From contig CAZAAT010000066.1 in the NCBI GenBank assembly GCA_964483175.1, positions 1 to 11,422 on the forward strand: a DNA stretch of 11,422 bases, given 5' to 3'. Below are positions 1 to 6,663 of this stretch, one piece after another. The translations under genes and the position numbers were made by a program. Every line of letters begins with the position of its first letter. The stretch's first letter is position 1. This DNA is from JAAYHC01 sp964483175. Lineage in GTDB: Bacteria; Bacillota; UBA5301. The notes beneath the pieces were generated by a model. That model searched no databases and was not told where the DNA came from. It saw only the letters and a list, made by a program, of their open reading frames with translations.

Positions 1-54
1 GGTCTGGCCGCCGGATCTGATCCACGGCGTGAAGGATACAGCATGGGTTGGTAG
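1..54 (+). CDS. C-terminal end of a gamma-glutamyltransferase-family protein (partial)
   Basis: Reading from base 1 in frame 1 gives 17 codons and a TAG at 52-54, translating as GLAAGSDPRREGYSMGW. The pattern G-[SA]-D-P-R-x-[DE]-G-Y-x-x-G-W is the typical last stretch of GGT-family enzymes (the end of the small, catalytic subunit). The next gene ends in a related way (GGASPARDKQYVIGW). The two genes are therefore probably tandem paralogues in the same direction. Only the tail is visible, so the substrate, the active site and any signal peptide cannot be judged. The assignment rests on family resemblance of a very short piece, supported by the neighbour; a chance match is possible but unlikely, because the stop is directly followed by a terminator. 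Confidence 0.7.
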   Translation, partial: GLAAGSDPRREGYSMGW

Positions 55-61
55 TACAGAT

Positions 62-91
62 AGCCCCTGCCAAAACGGTAGGGGCTTTTTT
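62..91 (+). terminator. Rho-independent terminator after the first GGT-like gene
   Basis: A 10-bp stem (62-71 with 77-86, one G-T pair at 69/79) closes a 5-base AAAAC loop and runs into a six-T tract (86-91). It begins 7 bases after the stop codon at 52-54. The next Shine-Dalgarno starts only 9 bases after the T tract, so no promoter fits between this hairpin and the following gene. The second gene must be read by escape through this hairpin or from a promoter upstream of it, so the structure may act as a partial terminator or attenuator. Confidence 0.85.
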
Positions 92-100
92 AAGCAAAAA

Positions 101-107
101 AAGGAGG
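101..107 (+). promoter_or_regulatory. Ribosome binding site of the GGT-like gene
   Basis: A full AAGGAGG sits just behind the terminator T tract. Its spacing favours ATG 118 (10 bases) over ATG 112 (4 bases). Its position 9 bases after the hairpin means that transcripts escaping the terminator carry an exposed, strong ribosome binding site. Confidence 0.8.
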
Positions 108-117
108 TTGAATGTCG

Positions 118-1995
118 ATGAAAAGGTCAGTAGCTGTCTTTGCTGTAGTCTGTCTGCTGGCGCTGATGTTGGTCGTTCTCCCGGTCACAGCGAACCCTCT
201 AACTCGGCCCACGATTATGGGAACCAATGGCATGGTAGCGGTAGGTCACTATCTTGCGGCCCATACGGGCAACAGGATCTTAATGGAGGGTGGCAATGCC
301 TTTGATGCTGGTGTGTCAATGGTGTTGGCCCAGGCGGTCCTGGAGTTCAATCTGTTCGGTTTGGCCGGCGAGTTTCCAACTCTGATCTATTCGGCCGAAG
401 AAGGAAAAGTCTATTCAATTGATGGTAGTACTGCAGCTCCAAAGGGTGTGGATTTTGACTGGTTCGCAGAGAACAATATTCTTGCTATTCCTGGTGATGG
501 ATTTTTAGCCGCAGGTGTTCCAGCTGTAATTGATGGGGTCTGCTTAATCCTCGATAAGTGGGGAACCATCAGCTTCGCCGAGGCAGCGGCTGATGCGATC
601 CGCTATGCAGAGGAAGGTTTCCCGCTAGATCCTTCCTTCCAAGGTTCAATTAGAAGTATGGAGCAAAGGTTCAGAACTGAGTGGCCGACTTCCGCAGAGG
701 TCTTTTTACCTGGTGGCCGCGTGCCCGAGGTCGGAGAAATCTTTGTGCAGAAAGATTTGGCCAACACTCTGAAAAAGTTGGTGGAAGCTGAAGCCGAGGC
801 TCTGGCAGCCGGCAAGGATCGTGCTCAAGCATTGCGGGCTGTTCGCGATCGTTTCTATAAAGGCGATATTGCTGAGGCGATGATCAAGTTCCAGCAAGAG
901 AATAAGTTCTTAGATGCTACTGGTGAAGCGCACTCTGGAAATCTGACCATGGAGGACTTTGCCAGCTATTCAGCACAGCTTCGCGAGCCGTGGAGCGTTA
1001 ACTACAAAGGTTACGAAGTCTACAAATGCGGCCCGTGGACCCAGGGTCCGGTATTTTTGCAACAACTGAACATGCTCGAGCAGTTTGATCTGCAAAAGAT
1101 CGGGTACAACACCGCTGATTATTGGCACATCTGGCTAGAGACCGCCAAGCTGGCACATGCGGACAAAGACAAGTGGTATGCGGATGAGTTCTTTGTCGAT
1201 GTTCCCAAGCAGGGCCTCCTCTCAAAAGAGTATGCAGCCGAAAGAGTTAAATTGATCAGTCTGGATAAGGCCTTAAATGAACATGTGCCTGGTGATCCGT
1301 GGAAATATAATGACAGTAAAGCGTCTGCCAGGGAGTTCACCTCTAGTACCCCTAGCGCAATGCCTTTTGATCTGCCTGATTTGGACCAGTATATCGCCTT
1401 AAACGTTCATGACACTACAGGCACTAGGGTAATTGATAAAGATGGAAATATGTTTTCTGCTACTCCTAGCGGTGGCTGGTTCACTTCCTCACCAATTATT
1501 CCGGGTCTAGGAATCGTCTTTAATAGCCGAATTCAGATGTTCAACGTCCAAGACCGTGACGCTGCCAAGGCTTATATTCCCGGAGCGCGTCCATGCACCT
1601 CACTAACACCAACCCTAGTGCTAAAAGAGGGCAAGCCCTGCATGGTCTTTGGTACTCCTGGTGGTGATACCCAGGATCAATACACCCTACAGACCTTCCT
1701 GAACATCGCCGAGTTTGGTTTTAGGGTGCAAGAAGCCATTGATGAACCCAAAGCGGTGACCTATAATTTCCCAAGCTTATTCTTCCCGTACAACCAACAG
1801 CTTGGAGTGGTTCGGGTCAATCCGGGCTTCCCGGAGGATGTATTCAAAGAGCTGGAGGCTAGAGGCCATATAATGGGTTGGTTAGGCGGTCAGTTTACCG
1901 ATGCAACCCAGCTTATTCTGTATGAATCCGATACCGGTGTGCTCAAAGGTGGTGCAAGTCCGGCCAGAGATAAGCAATATGTGATTGGCTGGTGA
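118..1995 (+). CDS. Exported gamma-glutamyltransferase-family protein with altered active-site motifs
   Basis: GGT-family N-terminal nucleophile hydrolase of 625 aa, expected to be exported and to cleave itself into large and small subunits. Residues 1-25 form a Sec signal peptide: KR, then a long hydrophobic core, then VTA before a likely cut at N26; there is no lipobox. Thr433 in DTTGTRVIDKDGN aligns with the Thr that is both the cleavage site and the nucleophile, predicting a small subunit of about 193 aa. Family marks include GPWTQGP (305-311), TPSGGW (449-454) and GTPGGD (512-517), whose Gly pair corresponds to the oxyanion hole. Two usual features differ: the TTHxS motif reads TTGTR, and the DxREMAP-type Arg (R114 in E. 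coli GGT) is replaced by Ser104 in DGSTAAP. The substrate may therefore not be glutathione. Start chosen: AAGGAGG at 101-107 lies 10 bases from ATG 118 but only 4 from the in-frame ATG at 112, which would add two residues. Confidence 0.9.
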   Translation: MKRSVAVFAVVCLLALMLVVLPVTANPLTRPTIMGTNGMVAVGHYLAAHTGNRILMEGGNAFDAGVSMVLAQAVLEFNLFGLAGEFPTLIYSAEEGKVYSIDGSTAAPKGVDFDWFAENNILAIPGDGFLAAGVPAVIDGVCLILDKWGTISFAEAAADAIRYAEEGFPLDPSFQGSIRSMEQRFRTEWPTSAEVFLPGGRVPEVGEIFVQKDLANTLKKLVEAEAEALAAGKDRAQALRAVRDRFYKGDIAEAMIKFQQENKFLDATGEAHSGNLTMEDFASYSAQLREPWSVNYKGYEVYKCGPWTQGPVFLQQLNMLEQFDLQKIGYNTADYWHIWLETAKLAHADKDKWYADEFFVDVPKQGLLSKEYAAERVKLISLDKALNEHVPGDPWKYNDSKASAREFTSSTPSAMPFDLPDLDQYIALNVHDTTGTRVIDKDGNMFSATPSGGWFTSSPIIPGLGIVFNSRIQMFNVQDRDAAKAYIPGARPCTSLTPTLVLKEGKPCMVFGTPGGDTQDQYTLQTFLNIAEFGFRVQEAIDEPKAVTYNFPSLFFPYNQQLGVVRVNPGFPEDVFKELEARGHIMGWLGGQFTDATQLILYESDTGVLKGGASPARDKQYVIGW

Positions 1996-2020
1996 ATCGC
2001 ATTACAGCGGTCAACAGAGG

Positions 2021-2044
2021 AGAGGCGAGCTGTGGCTCGCCTCT
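2021..2044. terminator. Stem-loop between convergent genes, possible bidirectional terminator
   Basis: AGAGGCGAGC (2021-2030) pairs perfectly with GCTCGCCTCT (2035-2044) around a TGTG loop. It lies in the 74-bp gap between the stop of the GGT-like gene (1995) and the stop of the convergent lactate permease gene (2070), where a shared terminator is expected. Neither side has a clear T tract: the + side continues CAATTATGAT and the - side CCTCTGTTGA. It may be a weak or factor-assisted terminator, or a structure that protects the 3' ends of the transcripts. Confidence 0.55.
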
Positions 2045-2069
2045 CAATTATGATATTTGCACCTGAAAA

Positions 2070-3626
2070 TCAGATGATCAACAGCCCTAATAATCCTACA
2101 ACCAAACAGGCGATGATTCCTGGAAACAAGGTGCGCCCCAGTATTTGGCCTTCTGCACCAATTGAGTTGGTCACACTTGTCCCTAAGGCGATATTGAGTG
2201 GTGAAAACATATTTCCGATCGCGCCACCGGTGGTCTGTAAACCGAGTATAACCAACGCATTCATACCGATGATTTCAGCTACATTCATTTGAAAGACACT
2301 GAAGAGGATATTTGACGAAGTATTACTGCCAGTCATAAATGCACCAAGGCCACCGACTAACGAAGCGAAGAGAGGATAGGAGTGTGCCGAGAAAGAAGCA
2401 ATCCCTTCAGCTATTAGCGCCATCATTCCAGTCTCAACCATCACAACCGAAAGCATGCTCATGGAGATTACCGTCAGACTCGCCGGTAGCGCATCCCGGA
2501 CTACATTGGCGGCTATGGCACGCAGCATGCCTCGTTTCCACAGGTTGTACCTTTGATAAACTTTTACCGCTATGCTTGCCGAGAGAAAGATCAAAGTACC
2601 CGGAGCGGTAAAGTATTTGATCGGTGAGTACATATCAACTGCGGGGTTAACAAACCCAAATTTGGTCGTCGTTGCTGGAAAAGGCGGTCCAAATTGAAAA
2701 GTGTCGAGCCAACCTTTGAGTGGGGTCAGGTAAATGAGAAAGACAATGGCAATTAAGATGTAGTATGCGCTAAAGGCGACATGAAAGCTTTGGCTAGGAG
2801 TTTCATAGTTATTTGGGCCTGACTTGCTGTACCAAGGGGCTTGTGGGAGGATGAAACAGCCAACGGTCAAACCCAGCATACCGGCTACTAGCGAGGCAAT
2901 AAACGGGCTGACTAGATTTGCTGTGACTAGGGTTCCCGCGATCATAGTTATAGCAAGCAACAGTACCGAAGGTAAACCCTCCGAGAATATTCGTCTTTCC
3001 GATGAGAGTTTGCGGTAGTTCCAGAGGATTATTAGTCCAGCCAAAAGGCAGGAAACGCTGATGAATATCGAGGAATATAAAGCCAGTTGAGCAGCGTCTA
3101 ATGCGGTGAGCTTGAGCATTACAGCGTATGAAGAACCTAGGGTACCAAAGGTTACCGCCCACGAATGACCGATTAATGCGGTGGTTGTGGCTAGGATAGG
3201 CGGAAAACCAAGGCCGACAAGTAACGGGGCGGCTACCGCGACCGGAGTGCCAAATCCACAGACACCCTGGATCAGGCTAGGAAAAGTCCAGCCGACTACT
3301 AGGAGTTGGATCAGCTTGCTGCCACCGGTCCATTTGGCAATATGTCCGGCGATGGTCTTAAATCCGGAGACTTGGTTAACGATGTGGTAGAGGGTGAGAG
3401 CACCCCAAATGATGTATAGGACAAAAACGGTGGTCCAAGCTCCCTTGACCGAGCCATAGAAAAGCACACGAAAGTCTGCACCGAAAAATAATGCTGCTAA
3501 AATCAGGGCGCTAACCCATGCTGCCAAGCCAGCATAGCTTCCCTGCCAACGCAATTTCATCATCAAAATCAAGACTAGAGCAATCGGGGCTACACCAATT
3601 AACCAGTTTGCCAGGGACAATTCCAT
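2070..3626 (-). CDS. lctP: L-lactate permease family transporter (LctP/LldP)
   Basis: A 518-aa polytopic membrane protein of the lactate permease family (E. coli LldP is 551 aa), predicted to import L-lactate or a related 2-hydroxy acid such as glycolate with a cation. It is hydrophobic along nearly its whole length, with roughly 12-14 membrane spans. Family signatures are IQGVCGFGTPVAVAAPLL (119-136), TGSNTSSNILFSVFQ (432-446) and TTGGAIGNMFSPLNIALGT near 465-482. The start at 3626 is preferred because TAGGAG precedes it on the minus strand (around 3637-3642, about 10 bases away) and the protein then begins MELSLANWLIG, right before the first span. The in-frame ATG at 3665 would add 13 polar residues and has no ribosome binding site. 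The gene is transcribed alone, convergent with the GGT-like gene and divergent from the V-ATPase operon. No lactate dehydrogenase or regulator gene is in view, so the exact substrate is open. Confidence 0.93.
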   Translation of the reverse strand: MELSLANWLIGVAPIALVLILMMKLRWQGSYAGLAAWVSALILAALFFGADFRVLFYGSVKGAWTTVFVLYIIWGALTLYHIVNQVSGFKTIAGHIAKWTGGSKLIQLLVVGWTFPSLIQGVCGFGTPVAVAAPLLVGLGFPPILATTTALIGHSWAVTFGTLGSSYAVMLKLTALDAAQLALYSSIFISVSCLLAGLIILWNYRKLSSERRIFSEGLPSVLLLAITMIAGTLVTANLVSPFIASLVAGMLGLTVGCFILPQAPWYSKSGPNNYETPSQSFHVAFSAYYILIAIVFLIYLTPLKGWLDTFQFGPPFPATTTKFGFVNPAVDMYSPIKYFTAPGTLIFLSASIAVKVYQRYNLWKRGMLRAIAANVVRDALPASLTVISMSMLSVVMVETGMMALIAEGIASFSAHSYPLFASLVGGLGAFMTGSNTSSNILFSVFQMNVAEIIGMNALVILGLQTTGGAIGNMFSPLNIALGTSVTNSIGAEGQILGRTLFPGIIACLVVGLLGLLII

Positions 3627-3741
3627 TCGCAGATCACTCCTAAGATTAGTGGATTGCAATGGCATACCAAAAATGTCGCGCGAGATGGTTTATTGTAGTT
3701 CTGTTTTTAAAAAAAGCAGATAAAATAAGGTACTAAATAAA

Positions 3742-3757
3742 GGTATACCGGTATACC
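3742..3757. promoter_or_regulatory. Perfect 16-bp palindrome, candidate operator
   Basis: GGTATACCGGTATACC is a perfect inverted repeat and equally a tandem duplication of the 8-bp palindrome GGTATACC. Its centre lies about 124 bp from the lactate permease start and about 128 bp from the first V-ATPase gene, so it sits in the middle of the divergent promoter region. It overlaps a weak minus-strand promoter candidate (TTGTTC at 3769-3764, 16 bases, TATACC at 3747-3742) and flanks a plus-strand TATATT at 3770-3775. GTATAC-type palindromes are common operators of GntR-family regulators, several of which control lactate genes. The regulator identity is inference; no regulator gene is in this window. 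Confidence 0.6.
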
Positions 3758-3763
3758 ATGTAG

Positions 3764-3775
3764 AACAAATATATT
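3764..3775. promoter_or_regulatory. Weak candidate promoter elements in the divergent intergenic region
   Basis: On the + strand, TATATT (3770-3775) matches the -10 consensus at 5 of 6 positions but has no recognisable -35 at 16-18 bases. On the - strand, TTGTTC (3769-3764) with TATACC (3747-3742) makes a poor sigma-A-like pair 16 bases apart; another minus-strand -10 candidate is TACAAT (3697-3692), also without a good -35. The 250-bp gap 3627-3876 holds no gene. It is AT-rich and also contains a T5/A7 tract at 3704-3715. Promoters for both directions must lie here, but none can be placed with confidence. Confidence 0.25.
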
Positions 3776-3807
3776 AATTTCGTTCAAATTTAGACCCGGA
3801 TGCCCGC

Positions 3808-3847
3808 CTAATTAAGTTCAGCTGCAGGAAAACTTCGGAGTAATTAG
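3808..3847 (+). other. Possible leader stem-loop upstream of the V-ATPase operon
   Basis: CTAATTA (3808-3814) pairs with TAATTAG (3841-3847), and the next four bases AGTT (3815-3818) pair with AACT (3831-3834), leaving a one-sided bulge (3835-3840) and a 12-base loop. It would end 16 bases before the ribosome binding region of the first V-ATPase gene. Most of the pairs are A-T, so the structure is weak and may be chance in AT-rich sequence. Confidence 0.25.
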
Positions 3848-3876
3848 TAATATATGAGAAAAAGGAGCGATGAATC

Positions 3877-4212
3877 GTGGCATATTCAGCTTTGAATTCT
3901 GTTAAAGCCGCTGAGGCCGAGGCCCAAGAGTTGGTCGCCCAGGCTCGCCGAGATGCGGCCAGAATGGTTCGTGAAGCAACTGAGCAGTCGAAAGAAATCA
4001 TCACGAAGTTTCAGACCGAGGCTAACGCGGCCGCTGCTGAATACCGTAAGTCCATTCGTCAGCAGGCTGAGGTAGAGGCGGAGCAGATGCGGGCCGAAGC
4101 TGTAGCCAATGTCCAACAACTCAGGATGGTTGACAAGCAACGTAAGGATGCAGTATTACGATTTGTGGCAGAGGGGATCGTGAAGCGGTATGTCCTTAGC
4201 TCCAATGGCTAA
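3877..4212 (+). CDS. ntpF: V-type ATPase peripheral stalk subunit G/H
   Basis: A 111-aa protein that is almost entirely a charged, Ala/Glu/Gln/Arg-rich alpha-helix with heptad-like spacing, as in the G/H subunit that pairs with subunit E to form the peripheral stalks of V/A-type ATPases. Such subunits are about 100-110 aa. Sequence alone gives only the coiled-coil character; the identity comes from length plus its place as first gene before subunit I, exactly as ntpF in Enterococcus. The start is GTG at 3877, preceded by AAAGGAG (3861-3867) at 9 bases. The ATG at 3870 is out of frame and ends after 11 codons. The 3' end overlaps the subunit I gene. It is the first gene of the operon, so the leader upstream is where operon control should act. 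Confidence 0.88.
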   Translation: MAYSALNSVKAAEAEAQELVAQARRDAARMVREATEQSKEIITKFQTEANAAAAEYRKSIRQQAEVEAEQMRAEAVANVQQLRMVDKQRKDAVLRFVAEGIVKRYVLSSNG

Positions 4213-6145
4213 GATCGCAATTCTTATTCCTGACAATCTGAAAAATGAATTATTAGGTTTGTTGCAAAAGCTAGAGACAGTTGAGATAACTGAGTGTTCA
4301 GAGGCTGACTTGTCTCCGTATTATGTACAATCTTCAGAAACTGTTGCCGACCGGATTTCCGAGCTGGAAGCTGATTTGAAGAAGGTTGGCGGCAGTATCA
4401 AGCTGCTGCAGGAAAAATTCCGTCCCAAACAAGGTATAATCGAACAATTTGCCAGTTTACGCACTCCCGTCTCTGAAGAACTCTTTGTATCCGTGGCCAA
4501 CGAACCAGGTTCTGTCATGGCTTTGTGTGACGAGATCCAGGATTTGGAGCGCCGGTGGTCCGAACTCCAGAAGACCGCAGGCGACTACCAGCGGATCCTG
4601 GATGAGCTGACCCCTTGGCTTAACTTCGATGCTCCGCTGGCTGAGGTGGGTAATACGGCTACAACGGTTAGTAAATTGGGCAGCATTGAAAGCCGAGAAC
4701 TAGCTGAATTGACCGCTGAGCTCGCTACCATGCCCGATGCTCCGGTGCACCTTGAGGTAATCAGTCAGCAGGGACAAAGAACGTTTCTCTTTTGTTTATA
4801 TCAACGTCAGGATCAGGAACTGGTTCAGACAGTCTTGTCAAAGTATGGGTTTAGTGAAGCCAAATTGCCTCAGAGTGACGCTGATCCGAAAACAGAGCAT
4901 CAGCGCCTCCAGGATAAACTTACGCAAATCACCGAGAAAGCCAACGCAGTACACGCTGAGTTAGCCCGCTTAAACGAAGCTATCACTAAATTACTCTCAC
5001 TCAATGATATCTTGAGTTTCGAACTGAAAAAAGCTACCGTTGCCCAGTTGTTCGGGGATACAGGTCATGTCTTGCTAATTAGCGGCTGGTGCCGCCAAGT
5101 TGATTTTGCTCGGACCAAAGAGGCTATTGAATCGACATTCCCGGTCGCCGTCGTCGAAGAACAAAAACCGGCTGAGGATGAAATTCCTCCGGTAGCGTTG
5201 TACAACCCTAAACTGGTAGAACCCTATGAGAATGTGACTACCACAGCAGGGGTTCCCGTACCTGGTAGCGCTGATCCAACCCCAGCATTTGCACCGTTTT
5301 TCTTTATCTTTTTTGGCATGGCTTTGGGTGATGCAGGTTATGGCGTGTTACTAACAGCTATGGCGTTGTGGCTCACTAAACGCACGCGGGCTGTTGGCGA
5401 TGGTCTGAAGTTTCTTCGTGTATTATTAATGGGAGGTATCTCTTCCTTTATCTTTGGTGTCTTGACCGGTTCATGGTTTGGAGACCTCTTGCCGATCAAA
5501 ACAATTTGGTTCAACCCTGCTGAAGATCCACTCAAGATGTTAATCGTCAGCCTTGCCTTAGGGGTAGTTCACCTCTTTGTTGGCTTGGGTGTGACTTTTG
5601 TCCATAATCTTAGACAGGGCCGGGTATGGGATGCCATATTCGACCAAGGTTTGTGGTGGGTTTTTATTGGCGGTATATGCTTAATCTTGATCGGTTTCTC
5701 CACGGTAGGTAAAGTAATTGCAATTGCCGGCGGAATTGGTCTGATTTTCACCCAAGGACGGCACGAGAAATCATGGCTCAAAAAGTTCTTTAAAGGATTA
5801 ATGAGTCTGACGGATGTTAGCAGCTGGCTAAGTGATGTCTTGTCATATTCTCGCTTACTTGCCCTTGGTCTGGCCTCGGGAGTAATCGGAGTCGTTATTA
5901 ATGACGTCTCCCAGATGGTCAGCGGAGTTCCGGTAGTAGGACTGGTATTTATGGCGCTAATTCTCGGTGTAGGTCATGTATTTAACCTGCTAATCAATGT
6001 CATTTCAGCCTATGTCCACTCCAGTAGACTGCAGTATGTTGAGTTTTTCGGCAAGTGTTTTGAAAGCGGAGGGCGACTTTTCGAACCCTTTGCATTGCGA
6101 ACCAAGCTGGTCCAGGTCATACCGGACCAAGAAAAAGTTAATTAG
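4190..6145 (+). CDS. ntpI: V-type ATPase membrane stator subunit I
   Basis: A 651-aa subunit I (homologue of eukaryotic subunit a), which forms the ion half-channels beside the K ring and anchors the peripheral stalks. Residues 1 to about 340 are a soluble arm rich in coiled coil. From about 365 on there are multiple membrane spans, opening with the family signature PFFFIFFGMALGDAGYG (Asp381). Arg555 in the LSYSRLLALGLA motif and Arg613 in SSRLQYVEF match the two conserved stator arginines (R735 and R799 in yeast Vph1). Starting at ATG 4190 gives MSLAPMAKIAIL, which fits the usual N-terminus with Met at residue 6; GAGGGG at 4171-4176 is a weak, distant ribosome site. ATG 4205 is the alternative (646 aa) and would overlap the previous gene by 8 bases rather than 23. 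Either way translation is probably coupled to the stalk gene. Confidence 0.95.
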   Translation: MSLAPMAKIAILIPDNLKNELLGLLQKLETVEITECSEADLSPYYVQSSETVADRISELEADLKKVGGSIKLLQEKFRPKQGIIEQFASLRTPVSEELFVSVANEPGSVMALCDEIQDLERRWSELQKTAGDYQRILDELTPWLNFDAPLAEVGNTATTVSKLGSIESRELAELTAELATMPDAPVHLEVISQQGQRTFLFCLYQRQDQELVQTVLSKYGFSEAKLPQSDADPKTEHQRLQDKLTQITEKANAVHAELARLNEAITKLLSLNDILSFELKKATVAQLFGDTGHVLLISGWCRQVDFARTKEAIESTFPVAVVEEQKPAEDEIPPVALYNPKLVEPYENVTTTAGVPVPGSADPTPAFAPFFFIFFGMALGDAGYGVLLTAMALWLTKRTRAVGDGLKFLRVLLMGGISSFIFGVLTGSWFGDLLPIKTIWFNPAEDPLKMLIVSLALGVVHLFVGLGVTFVHNLRQGRVWDAIFDQGLWWVFIGGICLILIGFSTVGKVIAIAGGIGLIFTQGRHEKSWLKKFFKGLMSLTDVSSWLSDVLSYSRLLALGLASGVIGVVINDVSQMVSGVPVVGLVFMALILGVGHVFNLLINVISAYVHSSRLQYVEFFGKCFESGGRLFEPFALRTKLVQVIPDQEKVN

Positions 6146-6152
6146 GTGATTA

Positions 6153-6160
6153 AAGGAGGA
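6153..6160 (+). promoter_or_regulatory. Strong ribosome binding site of subunit K
   Basis: AAGGAGGA lies 8 bases before ATG 6169 and is the best-matched ribosome binding site in the operon. This fits the need for many more K copies (a rotor ring) than of most other subunits from one shared transcript. Confidence 0.75.
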
Positions 6161-6168
6161 GCATTATC

Positions 6169-6651
6169 ATGGAAATCGCATGGGGGTCAGTACTAGCATT
6201 CTTAGGCATAGCCATCGCCGTAGTTTTTCCGGGAATCGGATCGGCCCGCGCATTGGGGCGCTTAGGCGAACATGCGGCCGGTGTTGTTACGGAGATGTCG
6301 GATCGATTTGGCGCCACCTTGATCTTGCAGGCTTTACCTGGAACGCAGGGTATTTACGGCCTGCTGATCGGGTTTATGATTATGACCAAAATCGGCGTTT
6401 TTGATCTGGCCAACTTTGTTCCTTTGACTTTGTACCAGGGCAGCATGTTCTTTTTGGCCGCGGTGCCGATAGCTGTGGTAGGTTTACTATCTGCGATAGC
6501 CCAGGGCAAGGCATGTGCCGGCGGCATGGGGATTATTGCTAAACGTCCGGAAGATTTGGCTAAGGCTATTACTTATCCGGCGATGGTTGAAACCTATGCT
6601 GTATTGGCCTTCTTAGCTAGTCTGCTGATGTTGAACGGAATTCCGCTATAA
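6169..6651 (+). CDS. ntpK: V-type ATPase rotor-ring proteolipid subunit K, predicted Na+-binding
   Basis: A 160-aa proteolipid with four membrane helices, that is, two fused c-type hairpins as in Enterococcus NtpK (156 aa). Copies form the membrane rotor ring. Matching NtpK, the Na+ ligand set is complete: L56, T59 and Q60 in LPGTQGIYG, Q112 in AIAQGK and E141 in MVETYA, with Y63 where NtpK has Tyr68. Known NtpK ligands are L61, T64, Q65, Q110 and E139. The second helix (about 53-73) has no acidic residue, so there is one carboxylate per four helices, the usual V-type arrangement. Na+ coupling is an inference from these residues. The gene starts 23 bases after the subunit I stop behind a strong AAGGAGGA and is followed 12 bases later by subunit E. 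Confidence 0.96.
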   Translation: MEIAWGSVLAFLGIAIAVVFPGIGSARALGRLGEHAAGVVTEMSDRFGATLILQALPGTQGIYGLLIGFMIMTKIGVFDLANFVPLTLYQGSMFFLAAVPIAVVGLLSAIAQGKACAGGMGIIAKRPEDLAKAITYPAMVETYAVLAFLASLLMLNGIPL

Positions 6652-6663
6652 GGTGGTTTAAAG

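Noticed and set aside
2032..3390. Plus-strand open frames at 2032-2292, 2339-2611, 2824-3018 and 3181-3390
   Set aside because: All are antisense to the lactate permease gene, lack ribosome binding sites and give no recognisable proteins.
3627..3665. Upstream ATG at 3665 as start of the lactate permease
   Set aside because: There is no ribosome binding site before it and the added 13 residues are polar, whereas ATG 3626 has TAGGAG at a fair distance and begins directly before the first membrane span.
3701..3720. CTGTTTTTAAAAAAAGCAG as a hairpin terminator
   Set aside because: The stem is nearly all A-T with a bulge and lies in the leader of the lactate permease gene; it more likely is a curved A/T tract.
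3742..3757. The palindrome as a transposon end, recombination site or terminator
   Set aside because: There is no matching copy elsewhere in the window, no transposase remnant, no target duplication and no T tract or loop for a terminator; an operator is the simpler reading.
3870..3905. Short leader peptide frame starting at ATG 3870 (11 codons) overlapping the first V-ATPase gene
   Set aside because: The Shine-Dalgarno ends only about 2 bases before this ATG, too close for initiation, while it is well spaced for GTG 3877. The peptide has no regulatory codon pattern.
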